Source: Anaerovirgula multivorans (GTDB lineage: Bacteria; Bacillota; Clostridia; Peptostreptococcales; Natronincolaceae). Taken from it: 64,000 bases of DNA. The notes below the pieces were generated by a model, which worked only from the letters and a program-made list of their open reading frames with translations, did not search any database and was not told the DNA's origin. The position numbers and the translations under genes are program-made. How positions within the stretch are numbered: position 1 is the first letter of the stretch; every line of letters starts with the position of its first letter. The stretch lies in assembly GCF_900188145.1 (NCBI RefSeq), contig NZ_FZOJ01000002.1, positions 1 to 64,000 on the forward strand, read 5' to 3'. Positions 44,983 to 52,836 of this stretch are shown here, piece by piece.

Positions 44983-45265
44983 TTATAATTTCAAGAAATT
45001 CTGTGTATTTATCAAAAGCCTTTTGTTTTGATGAACTAGGTATCTTTACATTTTTATCTGTAGTCAATGTAAGCTTAATTCTGTTCGCTCCTGGATAAAC
45101 TCTATAATTCGTTCCGTCAATACTAACAACTTTGCAACTGTTGAGATATCCTTCAAACTTGATAGTACTGTCTTTAAAATATTCTACTATCTCTGATAAT
45201 ACGTTTTCAAAGTATAAGTAATTTATTTTGTATTGCAGTCTTATTATCATTTCTCTATCTGACAT
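44975..45265 (-). CDS. Phage protein of unknown function, last gene of the prophage
   Basis: The 96-residue protein is charged and soluble, with MSDREMIIRLQYKINYLYFE at the start and a beta-rich middle (STIKFEGYLNSCKVVSIDGT, RIKLTLTTDKNVKIPSSSKQ). Its start is one base after the AbrB-like gene's stop, so the two are coupled. No family was recognised. Location next to the attachment site, outside the late operon, suggests a gene expressed in the lysogen. Confidence 0.6.
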   Translation of the reverse strand: MSDREMIIRLQYKINYLYFENVLSEIVEYFKDSTIKFEGYLNSCKVVSIDGTNYRVYPGANRIKLTLTTDKNVKIPSSSKQKAFDKYTEFLEIIKG

Positions 45266-45266
45266 G

Positions 45267-45743
45267 TTATTCGCCTATACTTTCCCACTTTTTTAGCCCT
45301 TCTTTATCTTTGTAATAACATCCTGCATAGTGCCCTGTTTTGTCGCAAGAACCTTTTCTCTTGTAAGTTTTTTTCATGTGATCTTCTAATGTTTCTAATA
45401 TCAAATCAAAATCTAAATCATGTTCTTCTTCATATTCTCTTGCTAGATCATCTATAAATCTTTCTGCATTGTCCGTATCATCTACAAATCCTACTTTGTT
45501 CATTTTTTCCTGTATTTTAATTTTAGCATCTTCTAAGATATTATTTAACATCTTCGTTTCCTCCTCGTTATTTATTATTTTAATTTTTTGACCATCAAAC
45601 ATTAGTTTTATATTTCTAGCATCCTCACTAAGTCCTATTTTTCTAATCCACGAACTAGGCAATGTAACTCTAAAAGTTACTCCTGCTACGCTGGCAGTGC
45701 CCCCACTTTTATTGACAATCAATTTACCTTTTCTTTTTTCCAT
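45267..45743 (-). CDS. AbrB/SpoVT-type DNA-binding protein
   Basis: The 158-residue protein has a swapped-hairpin domain at the N-terminus (FRVTLPSSWIRKIGLSEDAR, then IKLMFDGQKIKI; about 22-56). A helical acidic region and a Cys/His-bearing C-terminus follow (CDKTGHYAGCYY, about 133-144), which might hold a metal ion. It may control the accessory module or host genes. Preceded by an AGGAGGTAGCAC ribosome site. Confidence 0.75.
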   Translation of the reverse strand: MEKRKGKLIVNKSGGTASVAGVTFRVTLPSSWIRKIGLSEDARNIKLMFDGQKIKIINNEEETKMLNNILEDAKIKIQEKMNKVGFVDDTDNAERFIDDLAREYEEEHDLDFDLILETLEDHMKKTYKRKGSCDKTGHYAGCYYKDKEGLKKWESIGE

Positions 45744-45798
45744 GTGCTACCTCCTGTGTTTTAAAGGGGGAATGCTCCCCCTTTCCGTTTGCATTAGC

Positions 45799-46095
45799 TT
45801 AAAATACTTCAACTCCTTTTGTCTCTAAAAACTTTTCTAATTTATCCAATTCGTATTCTGCGTCATCTTCTGTATATTCACTCTCTTCATTGTATCCGTT
45901 ATCGCTGGGACAATGAGTAAAACTAGCGATAATTTTATATTGGTTTTGATCTGCATATGTGTCTAACCATCCACATTCTTTGAAAATCACTTTTGTTTTT
46001 CCTGTCGAATCGTGCTTCAAAATTCCAATTTCGCCATCTTTGTCTGCACTTTCTACCATTACTTGCACTAACTCTTTGCCATTAATTTTTAACAT
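45799..46095 (-). CDS. Phage protein of unknown function
   Basis: The 98-residue acidic protein begins MLKINGKELVQVMVESADKD and ends with a helical EDDAEYELDKLEKFLETKGV. The second in-frame start (ATG) is chosen, 8 bases after GAGGAG; the earlier GTG would overlap the ribosome site. It is the second gene of the module driven by the 46524-46552 promoter. No recognised family. Confidence 0.6.
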   Translation of the reverse strand: MLKINGKELVQVMVESADKDGEIGILKHDSTGKTKVIFKECGWLDTYADQNQYKIIASFTHCPSDNGYNEESEYTEDDAEYELDKLEKFLETKGVEVF

Positions 46096-46112
46096 TTTAT
46101 ACACTCCTCTTA

Positions 46113-46481
46113 TTAAAATTTTTCTAATAACGCTTTCTTAGCTCTTTTTACTCTTGCAATATCATTTCTGTAAGCTACTTTGATAAAACAAGACTTTTCT
46201 CCTGCTTTTGTGCCGACATATCCCAGTTCGCTTCCATTTGAAGTTAAGTAATATCTTCTAATGTCATCTTTTTCCCATAATTTTACTTGAAAACTTAATC
46301 CATTATTTTCTATAATTTCTACAGCTTCCTCTAATAAACTTTCTGCATTCATTTCTTTACCTTCCTCCTTTGTTTCAAGAAGGTAAGCTAAGTTTAATCC
46401 GAATTGTGCTTGATAATCTACTCCGTATTTTTCTACCATTTCCTTTGTCATTTTGTGTGCTTCTTTAAATATTTTTTTCAT
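46113..46481 (-). CDS. Phage protein of unknown function, first gene of the accessory module
   Basis: The 122-residue protein has two parts. Residues 1-33 (AHKMTKEMVEKYGVDYQAQF) resemble a short motif seen in several phage and host small proteins (KYG/PDVDYxAQF). The C-terminal part is a small alpha/beta fold (WEKDDIRRYYLTSNGSELGY). It is first behind the promoter and uses a GGAGGTAAGC ribosome site. Function unknown. Confidence 0.6.
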   Translation of the reverse strand: MKKIFKEAHKMTKEMVEKYGVDYQAQFGLNLAYLLETKEEGKEMNAESLLEEAVEIIENNGLSFQVKLWEKDDIRRYYLTSNGSELGYVGTKAGEKSCFIKVAYRNDIARVKRAKKALLEKF

Positions 46482-46523
46482 TTTGCTTACCTCCTTGTTT
46501 TTTTTATTTCTTATCTTAATTAC

Positions 46524-46552
46524 ATTATATATTATTCGTAACGAATAGTCAA
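46524..46552 (-). promoter_or_regulatory. Promoter of the prophage accessory module with a palindrome in the spacer
   Basis: On the minus strand TTGACT (46547-46552), a 17-base spacer and TATAAT (46524-46529). ATTCGTAACGAAT (46534-46546), a perfect 13-base palindrome, fills most of the spacer, the ideal place for a repressor site. Confidence 0.8.
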
Positions 46553-46655
46553 TACTTTTTTATAAATTTATTTAAATTATTTTTCGTTGAAATTTCAATA
46601 ATTGCAGGTGTTTTATAAAATTCTTTTTAAAAAAAGTTTCAAAAAATAAAAAAAA

Positions 46656-46673
46656 GAGTAGCCGAAGCTACTC
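46656..46673 (-). terminator. Terminator of the phage late operon
   Basis: On the minus strand GAGTAGC-TTCG-GCTACTC is followed by eight T. The stop codon of the holin gene lies inside the stem. It separates the late operon from the accessory module. Confidence 0.93.
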
Positions 46674-47003
46674 ATGTCCTAGCAAGTCTTTTCCCTCTGC
46701 AAGGTATCTCTTAAGATACTCTACCGAGTCCTCTATCATTTTGTCTATCTGCTCTTTACTATATAGCACCCTTAATATCCACGGAAGTACCTCATACAAT
46801 CTTTCAACCACATGATGATATTTCAAATCGCCTGTACCATCTCCATAACGTTTTTCAGCCTCTGTTACTAATGCTAGGACTACTCTGTGTACAAAATCAG
46901 TCTTACCCCTCTTGTAAAGAATCAATCCAATTAGGACTACTATTGCAGTACCTACAACTTCAACTAAATTAAGCATTACAAATCCTTTAATAATATCTAA
47001 CAT
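46668..47003 (-). CDS. Phage holin, LLH family
   Basis: The 111-residue protein has one N-terminal span (VEVVGTAIVVLIGLILYKRG, about 14-33), a soluble part with the family pattern LALVTEAEKRYGDGTGDLKY, and VVERLYEVLPWI. This is the phage_holin LLH (PF09682) type that permeabilises the membrane at lysis. It overlaps the amidase gene by one base. Confidence 0.85.
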   Translation of the reverse strand: MLDIIKGFVMLNLVEVVGTAIVVLIGLILYKRGKTDFVHRVVLALVTEAEKRYGDGTGDLKYHHVVERLYEVLPWILRVLYSKEQIDKMIEDSVEYLKRYLAEGKDLLGHE

Positions 47004-47641
47004 TATTTTTTCACCTTCCTATCATAATCATAGATCATTTGCCACATTTGTTCTCTTGTGACATTACCTTTCGGATTAGTTCCATCGCTTACACCGTTTT
47101 CTTTTACCCAAGACTGCGCAGTTTTTGCCCATTCACTTGCTTCATCCAGCACCTTTTCGGGCTCTTTAACTCCATTTAGCTTCAATAACTCTTTTTGAAT
47201 ATCAGAGATAAATTCATTCCATCGTGGCAATATCAATCTAGGACAATTTTTACCACTCCAGCTATAATGAGTCCTTACTCTTTCTATCTCCCAGCCTCTT
47301 TCCTGGAGCATTTTGGCAACTAGAGATACTGCATTTTGCCATACAATCGTTTGATTTCCGCTTTCGCATACTTCTATCCCTATACTTGTACTGTTGCCAG
47401 TGCTATTTCCTGCATGGTAGGCTACTTCATCAAGGGGGATTGCTTCTATAGCTTCTTTTTCATCCACTACAATGTGCCAACTAGCGTAATTAGTATTAAG
47501 CGGATTAGTTAAGTAATTACGCTCATTTCTAGCTGTAGATGTTGAATTTGCTGTATTGTGTATTGTAATCCATTGAGGCTCTATTTTTGTTCCTGGACGT
47601 TTATCTTTGCTTTTAGGAATATAATCTTTAATATAGTTCAT
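47003..47641 (-). CDS. N-acetylmuramoyl-L-alanine amidase endolysin
   Basis: The 212-residue Amidase_2 protein binds Zn through His in ITIHNTANSTST (about 26), AYHAGNSTGN and the later NCPRL segment with RTHYSWSGKNCP. It cleaves the bond between MurNAc and the peptide stem. The C-terminal about 50 residues (SEWAKTAQSWVKENGVSDGT, REQMWQMIYDYDRK) look like an SLH-type wall-binding unit. It lies between holin and XhlA-like genes, as in many phage lysis cassettes. Confidence 0.94.
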   Translation of the reverse strand: MNYIKDYIPKSKDKRPGTKIEPQWITIHNTANSTSTARNERNYLTNPLNTNYASWHIVVDEKEAIEAIPLDEVAYHAGNSTGNSTSIGIEVCESGNQTIVWQNAVSLVAKMLQERGWEIERVRTHYSWSGKNCPRLILPRWNEFISDIQKELLKLNGVKEPEKVLDEASEWAKTAQSWVKENGVSDGTNPKGNVTREQMWQMIYDYDRKVKK

Positions 47642-47863
47642 TTAACTACCTCCTAACCCTTGTATATACCAAAAGAAAAAGCCCAATAATGTTGTTCCTC
47701 CTAGCATCACTAAGGCTTTTATCCACGTGGTTAATTCATCAATTTTTTTGAATAATGTTGTTAACTTCTCATTCATCGTTGCGTCCGATATTTCAAGTTT
47801 ACTGATTCTTTTTTCGTGATCTTTGATATCTTCTGTTATTTCTCCATGTCTTTCACATAACAT
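47642..47863 (-). CDS. Hemolysin XhlA-like phage membrane protein
   Basis: The 73-residue protein has an N-terminal amphipathic/coiled-coil part (KDHEKRISKLEISDATMNEK) and one C-terminal span (LVMLGGTTLLGFFFWYIQG). This matches XhlA, which works with holin and amidase in PBSX-type lysis. Confidence 0.85.
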   Translation of the reverse strand: MLCERHGEITEDIKDHEKRISKLEISDATMNEKLTTLFKKIDELTTWIKALVMLGGTTLLGFFFWYIQGLGGS

Positions 47864-47888
47864 TCAAACACCTACTTTCGGTAAAATA

Positions 47889-47916
47889 AAAACGTCCTTC
47901 GATTGAAAGACGTTTT
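47889..47916 (-). terminator. Terminator between the secreted phage gene and XhlA-like gene
   Basis: On the minus strand AAAACGTCTTTC / GAAGGACGTTTT with a short loop is followed by TATTTT. It could reduce read-through into the lysis genes. Confidence 0.75.
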
Positions 47917-47929
47917 GGAATATATATTT

Positions 47930-48553
47930 TTAGTTTCCGTATACTGCTTCTGTTACTGGTTTATGAAAATTTAATACAAAATTTGTTGATAGGTGACTGT
48001 AGTCGGGATGATATACAATTCCTGTTACTGTTGCCTTGGTGTCGTTTGGAGCTAAATGCAGTGGGTATGAGTCATAAGGGACTAAATATCCTAAATTGTT
48101 ATCGTCCTTATACAAGGCTACACCCATATATTCGGCCATATATTGTATATATGAGTTGTATTCACGAATATCTATCATGTCTGTACCGTTTATCTTTATA
48201 TTCCCAAATCTGAGTTCATCATAAAATTGTCTTAAAAACCAATATTCCTCCCTTGGTAATCCCTCTAAATCCACACCCAATAACCAAAGAGCACTAATCA
48301 CGCCCCCTGAGCCTAGTGGAAATTTTTTATTATACACTTCTTCGCTGACTGTTAATTTGTCAGGAAGATATAAAGAACTAGTATCCCTACTACTCCTACC
48401 GCCGCCGCTATTTCTATGAACATTAACTTCTTCTGTAGTTTCTATAGTGTTTATGCTAGGAAATATAGAAAAATAATCATTATCTGTGTAACTTAAGCTA
48501 GAAGATAACAAGAAAAGAACTAAAAACAAACTTAAGTCAGCTCTGAGTTTCAT
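47930..48553 (-). CDS. Secreted phage protein of unknown function, candidate lysogenic-conversion gene
   Basis: The 207-residue protein has a signal peptide (LSLFLVLFLLSSSLSYTD, about 7-24), a Ser/Gly/Arg-rich linker (HRNSGGGRSSRDTSSL) and a compact domain (about 75-207) with acidic and aromatic residues (LPREEYWFLRQFYDELRFGN). It has its own terminator immediately downstream and a good ribosome site (AAGAAGGTGATTTT). It lies between the tail fibre and lysis genes, a common site for morons. No family was recognised. Confidence 0.6.
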   Translation of the reverse strand: MKLRADLSLFLVLFLLSSSLSYTDNDYFSIFPSINTIETTEEVNVHRNSGGGRSSRDTSSLYLPDKLTVSEEVYNKKFPLGSGGVISALWLLGVDLEGLPREEYWFLRQFYDELRFGNIKINGTDMIDIREYNSYIQYMAEYMGVALYKDDNNLGYLVPYDSYPLHLAPNDTKATVTGIVYHPDYSHLSTNFVLNFHKPVTEAVYGN

Positions 48554-48612
48554 AAAATCACCTTCTTCTTTTTGTTACAGTATATACCATTTTCCCGAAT
48601 ATTACAATATTA

Positions 48613-50508
48613 TTATCCGTGATGAGTCCCCCAAAAACCACCGGTCGAATCAACAAAACCGTCAACCCATACATCTTTCTTAACTCTTAATTCTCCATCG
48701 ATAGTTACATCTCCTTTAATAGTAACCTGATTATTTGAGGTTGACCGTACGTAAATATTAATGTCACCGTTGCGTTCCAAAACTATTCCCTCAGTTCCAA
48801 CTCCTCTGAGAAGCAGACCATCTCTATCACCTGTTGCAGTTACGCTAGCATATACATTACCAGTATACCCCTGAGCAGCATCTAAGTTTAATGAATTACT
48901 TATGTCAGTTTTATCAGAAAGCATTATGCGACCCTCATTAGCAGATGACTGCATAAAAATAATCCTATTACCATCTTTGAAACCAGACAAATCACCGTCG
49001 GGGTTAAGTTCTATATAGGTTTGAGAGTTTTTGTCCCCTGTTCTAATTAAAGTTCCATAGATTTTTCCTTGCGTAACCTCTACTCCGTATTCATCTGTAT
49101 CAATCTGCCCCGCTCTAAACCTTTCCACATTATTAGGGTCAACAACATGGAATCCATTGCCATCAATATTGACATAATTCCCTGCTATGATTCTAACCAA
49201 TGCAGCATTCAATATACCTGCATTAATGAGATTAGCTGTAAAACCTTCCCCGGTTCCAAAGGTAGTCCATTGCCATTCACCGCCAACTTTTGAGTTAGCT
49301 ATAGCAAGACCGTCACCAGCTAGTTTCATTGCACTTGTACCGTTAAGCGATTCAAATATGATGTTTCCGTTTTCGTCAGTGTACCAATTTGATATAGTAG
49401 ATTCAAAACGATTTTTCAATACATCTATTTGCCCGTCTAGCCAAAAAGTATCTATTTTGCCATTTTCACCGATAGTTCTGTCTACCTTATTTTTTGTGTC
49501 CCTCAAATCTCCGTCTATACGAGATAATTGATCTGTTATGTTGTCGATAAAATTTGCTATTACTACTGTTGATCTCTTAGGCTCTAAGGGATATTCGTCA
49601 TATTCCACTACCCTCGCTGTCATATCAATACCTAAATCTTCATCAACTATGGAAATTGTATCGCCTATTTCAAATTCTTCGTCCTCAAATCCGGGTAATC
49701 TTTTTAATTCTACAATTCCTACCTCGTAGGATGCTTTAGGTACCTCTACCCTTTCTAGGTATGCCTGCCCTTGCTCTTGGAGGGTTTCTGTAGTAGTAAC
49801 TAGTCCAAAAGTGATAGAACCCTCTTTCGCAACAGGGTAATTCCCGATGTACTGAGATTCAAGCGGTGGAATTGTCAAACCATCTTGACCATAAACATAT
49901 AGCTTAGTTATAATGTTGCTACTATCTACAATTCTTGTTATGCTCCTTAGGTTTTTAGTATATTTGATCTCTGCAGGTCTTACGACTCCAATTTGGGGTT
50001 TCAATTCTACATGAAAGTTATCCCTTTTGATTTCACATTCCCAACGCTCTAATATTGAATTGATTCCCGATACAGCGGTTCTCTGAGTTATAGAAAAACT
50101 TTTACTGTCAGGTACACTTATTGCATTGCCTGTAAATCTTGTTTCGAAGAGTAATCTGTCTAGGATGAATTGAGCGTTGTCATAATTTGTTTCAAAGTTT
50201 TCTATGAATTTATCTAATAGCTCAAAGAAGATATGTTCGCACTCAACAAAAGCTAGCAATGTGTTATCAATTGCCCTAGTCTCTGTAATCCTGCGAATTA
50301 TGAAAAGCTGTCCTTTTGCTTTGATGTAATTTTCTTCTTTGACATACTGCATTTTAGGGTCGTTTTGGGGCATAGAAAAAGAGAGTGTATACTCTCCGTT
50401 AAGTCGTTCGTATATTCTGTAATCGTAGACTTTGTCAAGTGTAGCTAGTCCGTTGTTATTGAAGTCTGTTGTCATTTTGTCATATACCCGAGGATACAAA
50501 TTATTCAT
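48613..50508 (-). CDS. Phage tail protein, prophage endopeptidase/minor structural type (PF06605-like)
   Basis: The 631-residue protein has an N-terminal domain (about 1-330) with YPRVYDKMTTDF and YRIYERLNGEYTLSFSMPQN, typical of the tail endopeptidase (Tal) N-region of siphoviruses. A helical linker (DQLSRIDGDLRDTKNKVDRT, about 325-345) and a fibre-like C-terminal part rich in Asn, Gly and short beta strands follow, ending near GFWGTHHG. It sits at the tail tip and probably contacts or digests the wall. It follows the distal tail protein, the canonical order. Confidence 0.87.
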   Translation of the reverse strand: MNNLYPRVYDKMTTDFNNNGLATLDKVYDYRIYERLNGEYTLSFSMPQNDPKMQYVKEENYIKAKGQLFIIRRITETRAIDNTLLAFVECEHIFFELLDKFIENFETNYDNAQFILDRLLFETRFTGNAISVPDSKSFSITQRTAVSGINSILERWECEIKRDNFHVELKPQIGVVRPAEIKYTKNLRSITRIVDSSNIITKLYVYGQDGLTIPPLESQYIGNYPVAKEGSITFGLVTTTETLQEQGQAYLERVEVPKASYEVGIVELKRLPGFEDEEFEIGDTISIVDEDLGIDMTARVVEYDEYPLEPKRSTVVIANFIDNITDQLSRIDGDLRDTKNKVDRTIGENGKIDTFWLDGQIDVLKNRFESTISNWYTDENGNIIFESLNGTSAMKLAGDGLAIANSKVGGEWQWTTFGTGEGFTANLINAGILNAALVRIIAGNYVNIDGNGFHVVDPNNVERFRAGQIDTDEYGVEVTQGKIYGTLIRTGDKNSQTYIELNPDGDLSGFKDGNRIIFMQSSANEGRIMLSDKTDISNSLNLDAAQGYTGNVYASVTATGDRDGLLLRGVGTEGIVLERNGDINIYVRSTSNNQVTIKGDVTIDGELRVKKDVWVDGFVDSTGGFWGTHHG

Positions 50509-50540
50509 ATTCCACCTTCTTTCTGTGTCGCATAAATTTC

Positions 50541-50660
50541 CTAAGACGCAATACCTAATTCTGCTTTTACCTCTTGTTTATATTCCTCATTCTTGATTGC
50601 TTCAACATCTAAACCATTTTTAACTTGTCTAATCAGCATATTAAGTAGTAATTGATTCAT
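50541..50660 (-). CDS. Small phage tail-module protein, 39 residues
   Basis: The short frame MNQLLLNMLIRQVKNGLDVE ... continues to KAELGIAS. It sits 1 base after the preceding gene's stop and is preceded by AGAGGGG. Such small proteins, often called XkdX-like, are common between fibre genes. The charge and Leu-rich helix fit, but the identity is uncertain. Confidence 0.55.
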   Translation of the reverse strand: MNQLLLNMLIRQVKNGLDVEAIKNEEYKQEVKAELGIAS

Positions 50661-50661
50661 A

Positions 50662-50922
50662 CTATATCAACCCCTCTTGTGTTAATATATAGAGTTCTAA
50701 CTCGTCAATCCTTTCTTTAAGTAATTCTTCTTGAGTAGAAATGTGTGGAGGTTTAGGTTGTCCTTCTAATATTTGTTGAAATTCTTCTTCTATTATTTCC
50801 TTTATTTCAATGTTTTTGTCTTCGTAACCATATTGATGTGCATACTTTCTTATTGTTTCTTCGTCGCTTGTAGTGCACGAAGTAATTAATTTACCTGTTG
50901 TTTTTTCTATACATACTCGCAT
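50662..50922 (-). CDS. Small phage tail-module protein, helical C-terminus
   Basis: The 86-residue protein has an N-terminal MRVCIEKTTGKLITSCTTSD and a coiled-coil-like end (ELLKERIDELELYILTQE). It lies between the fibre-like gene at 50933 and the small gene at 50541. It may be an assembly or chaperone factor for a fibre; this is inference from position only. Confidence 0.6.
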   Translation of the reverse strand: MRVCIEKTTGKLITSCTTSDEETIRKYAHQYGYEDKNIEIKEIIEEEFQQILEGQPKPPHISTQEELLKERIDELELYILTQEGLI

Positions 50923-50932
50923 CTTAACCCTC

Positions 50933-51466
50933 CTATCTAAAAGCTAGATAATATATCCTTATTATTCCTGTTCCTGTATAAGTGTCGCCCTTAATCCAAG
51001 AAATAGTAAAACCATCATTATCTAACGTATTGATTCGTCCATTGTATGTACCTGTTCCCCCTGATTGCACTAAATCAATAGAATAACTACTATTCGAAAA
51101 ATAAGAATTTGAAGTAGAATTATGAATGTCAAAGATACTTGCTCGTAAATTCCCCATATCTATTCCCCATGATGCATATCCTGCCGAACTATTGATTGTG
51201 GAAAGAAATATAACGGCTTTTGGGTTAAATCCAAGTCCTGTTATTTGCTGTGTGCCACTAGCAAATGACGAATCCCTTGTAAAAGAACCTACAATAAACC
51301 TAGTCGTACTATCCCATCCATGAACATCATCCGTTACATCATCAGCCTTATGCGACGCTAAATCATTTTCTACATCTTCGATTCCTTGTGCTTTATCGTT
51401 AATATACGAAAAATTATCATTCAAATCTTGAGACTTTATTTCTCCCACTATGGGTTTTAACGCCAT
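50933..51466 (-). CDS. Probable tail fibre or receptor-binding protein
   Basis: The 177-residue protein has a helical N-terminus (LKPIVGEIKSQDLNDNFSYI) and a globular beta-rich C-terminal domain (FSRD..FASGTQQITGLGFN, GTGIIRIYYLAFR) of a kind common in phage receptor-binding or gp53-like proteins. ATG is chosen, shortly after GGAAGGGTGAG; a start 13 codons upstream is rejected. The gene lies directly after the distal tail protein. Confidence 0.65.
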   Translation of the reverse strand: MALKPIVGEIKSQDLNDNFSYINDKAQGIEDVENDLASHKADDVTDDVHGWDSTTRFIVGSFTRDSSFASGTQQITGLGFNPKAVIFLSTINSSAGYASWGIDMGNLRASIFDIHNSTSNSYFSNSSYSIDLVQSGGTGTYNGRINTLDNDGFTISWIKGDTYTGTGIIRIYYLAFR

Positions 51467-51479
51467 ATTCTCACCCTTC

Positions 51480-52274
51480 CTATAATAATTGATGCAGCCA
51501 TTCAAATTCTACTACAACATTTGGTCTATTTTGTCTTGTGCCACCTTCGAATATTAATCCATTAGCACCAGAGATTAGATTAGGAAAATCCCCGATGACT
51601 TGGGGGAGTACGCTTACCCCGTCAATTAATACGTCCTCTGATTCACCATCAATAATCATAGTTTGATTGCTTATGCTAGGACATTCTAGTGTAGTATCTG
51701 CATCTACATTGCTAACTTTTATATTGCTTACCGTTCCTGTGATGGTTATTTTGAGAGATGTTTCGTATTGAGTATGATTATATAGTCCGCTAGTATGTTT
51801 TGTTGCATAGTCCCATGTAAAACCGCCCTCATTCGGATAGATTAAGCCTGTATCGTATTCATGTACCTCGTCGAAATTTTCGGGGGTAGCTGTGACAAAT
51901 GGTAGACATCTGAAAGTTACATTCATCTTGCCGCTGGAATTGAATTGCTGTAAATCTATTTGTCCTGTGACTTTTGCCGTATAGGTATATTGCAATTCAT
52001 CATCAAAAATAAGGGGTTCTCTTCCTTCTGAATGTAACCATTCCGCAATTTGATGCGACTTTTCTCGCAATTCAGGAATGTTTTTTTCTACTGTAGAAAT
52101 TTCTAACTCTATCATCCTATCCGAAAGAGCGCCGGGGAATAGTATAGACCCATTTCTCCCGGGCATTTCTACATATTCATCCATTACAAGGGGAAGGATC
52201 GGCCTGTTGATAGTTCTTATAGTTAGACTTAACGTGCTTGAATGTATTCCCTTGAACCTTATACCATTAGCCAT
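51480..52274 (-). CDS. Phage distal tail protein (Dit)
   Basis: The 264-residue protein of the siphovirus tail family (PF05709) shows the features RTINRPILPLVMDEYVEMPG, RMIELEISTVEK and LRTYTAKVTGQIDLQQF-like strands, and the C-terminal galectin-like region VIVDGVSVLPQVIGDFPNLI. Dit forms the hub at the tail end between tape measure and Tal. Its start overlaps the tape measure 3' exon by 8 bases. Confidence 0.87.
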   Translation of the reverse strand: MANGIRFKGIHSSTLSLTIRTINRPILPLVMDEYVEMPGRNGSILFPGALSDRMIELEISTVEKNIPELREKSHQIAEWLHSEGREPLIFDDELQYTYTAKVTGQIDLQQFNSSGKMNVTFRCLPFVTATPENFDEVHEYDTGLIYPNEGGFTWDYATKHTSGLYNHTQYETSLKITITGTVSNIKVSNVDADTTLECPSISNQTMIIDGESEDVLIDGVSVLPQVIGDFPNLISGANGLIFEGGTRQNRPNVVVEFEWLHQLL

Positions 52275-52602
52275 TTCCTAGCCCCCTTCCCCTTGTTATT
52301 TGTTGTTTATGCAGTTCTCTACTCGTATATGGTGCTGTTATTCTTGCTACTTCCTTACCATCCAGAATCACAGGTACCTCTACCGTAACATTTTGATTAT
52401 TATTAATAGTTTGTGTAGTGTTTATGTTTCTCGTCATAGAACCCCCGGCACTTGCACCGCTAACAGCCAATGCAGGACTCATATCTGGTATAGCCGTATT
52501 AAAAACTTTTCCGACATCAGGGGTTGCATTTCTAACACCATCAAGAAATCCATCTATCATATTTTCGCCCCAATCGACTATAAATCGACCTTCGCCCTTT
52601 TT
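52267..52602 (-). CDS. Tape measure protein, 3' exon (C-terminal 111 residues)
   Basis: This exon carries KKGEGRFIVDWGENMIDGFL onward to RELHKQQITRGRGLGNG, the usual C-terminal end of a short tape measure protein. It begins at AAAAAGGGC right after the intron's terminal G (52603). Joined to the 5' exon it reads ...KFWSPA | KKGEGRF, in frame, giving 573 residues in total. The apparent GTG start one codon upstream is an artefact of the intron end. Confidence 0.85.
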   Translation of the reverse strand, partial: KKGEGRFIVDWGENMIDGFLDGVRNATPDVGKVFNTAIPDMSPALAVSGASAGGSMTRNINTTQTINNNQNVTVEVPVILDGKEVARITAPYTSRELHKQQITRGRGLGNG

Positions 52603-52836
52603 CACTTTGTTATCGTAAAGGCTCTTTATCCTCTACTTCTTACGGTTTCCCGCAAGGTCGGAGTACATTTTCTACTCATTGAGTAGTCCCTCACTCGTGG
52701 AGATATTTTATTCTGCATAAGCAGGTTCAATCTCTACTCTCTACGGTGTCGTAGGCTTTTTAGTTCCTACGATTACCTCGGTGTTGCCATGTTAATTATT
52801 GGTATTAAAAAAAGAGTAGGTTGCGAATCCACTCTT

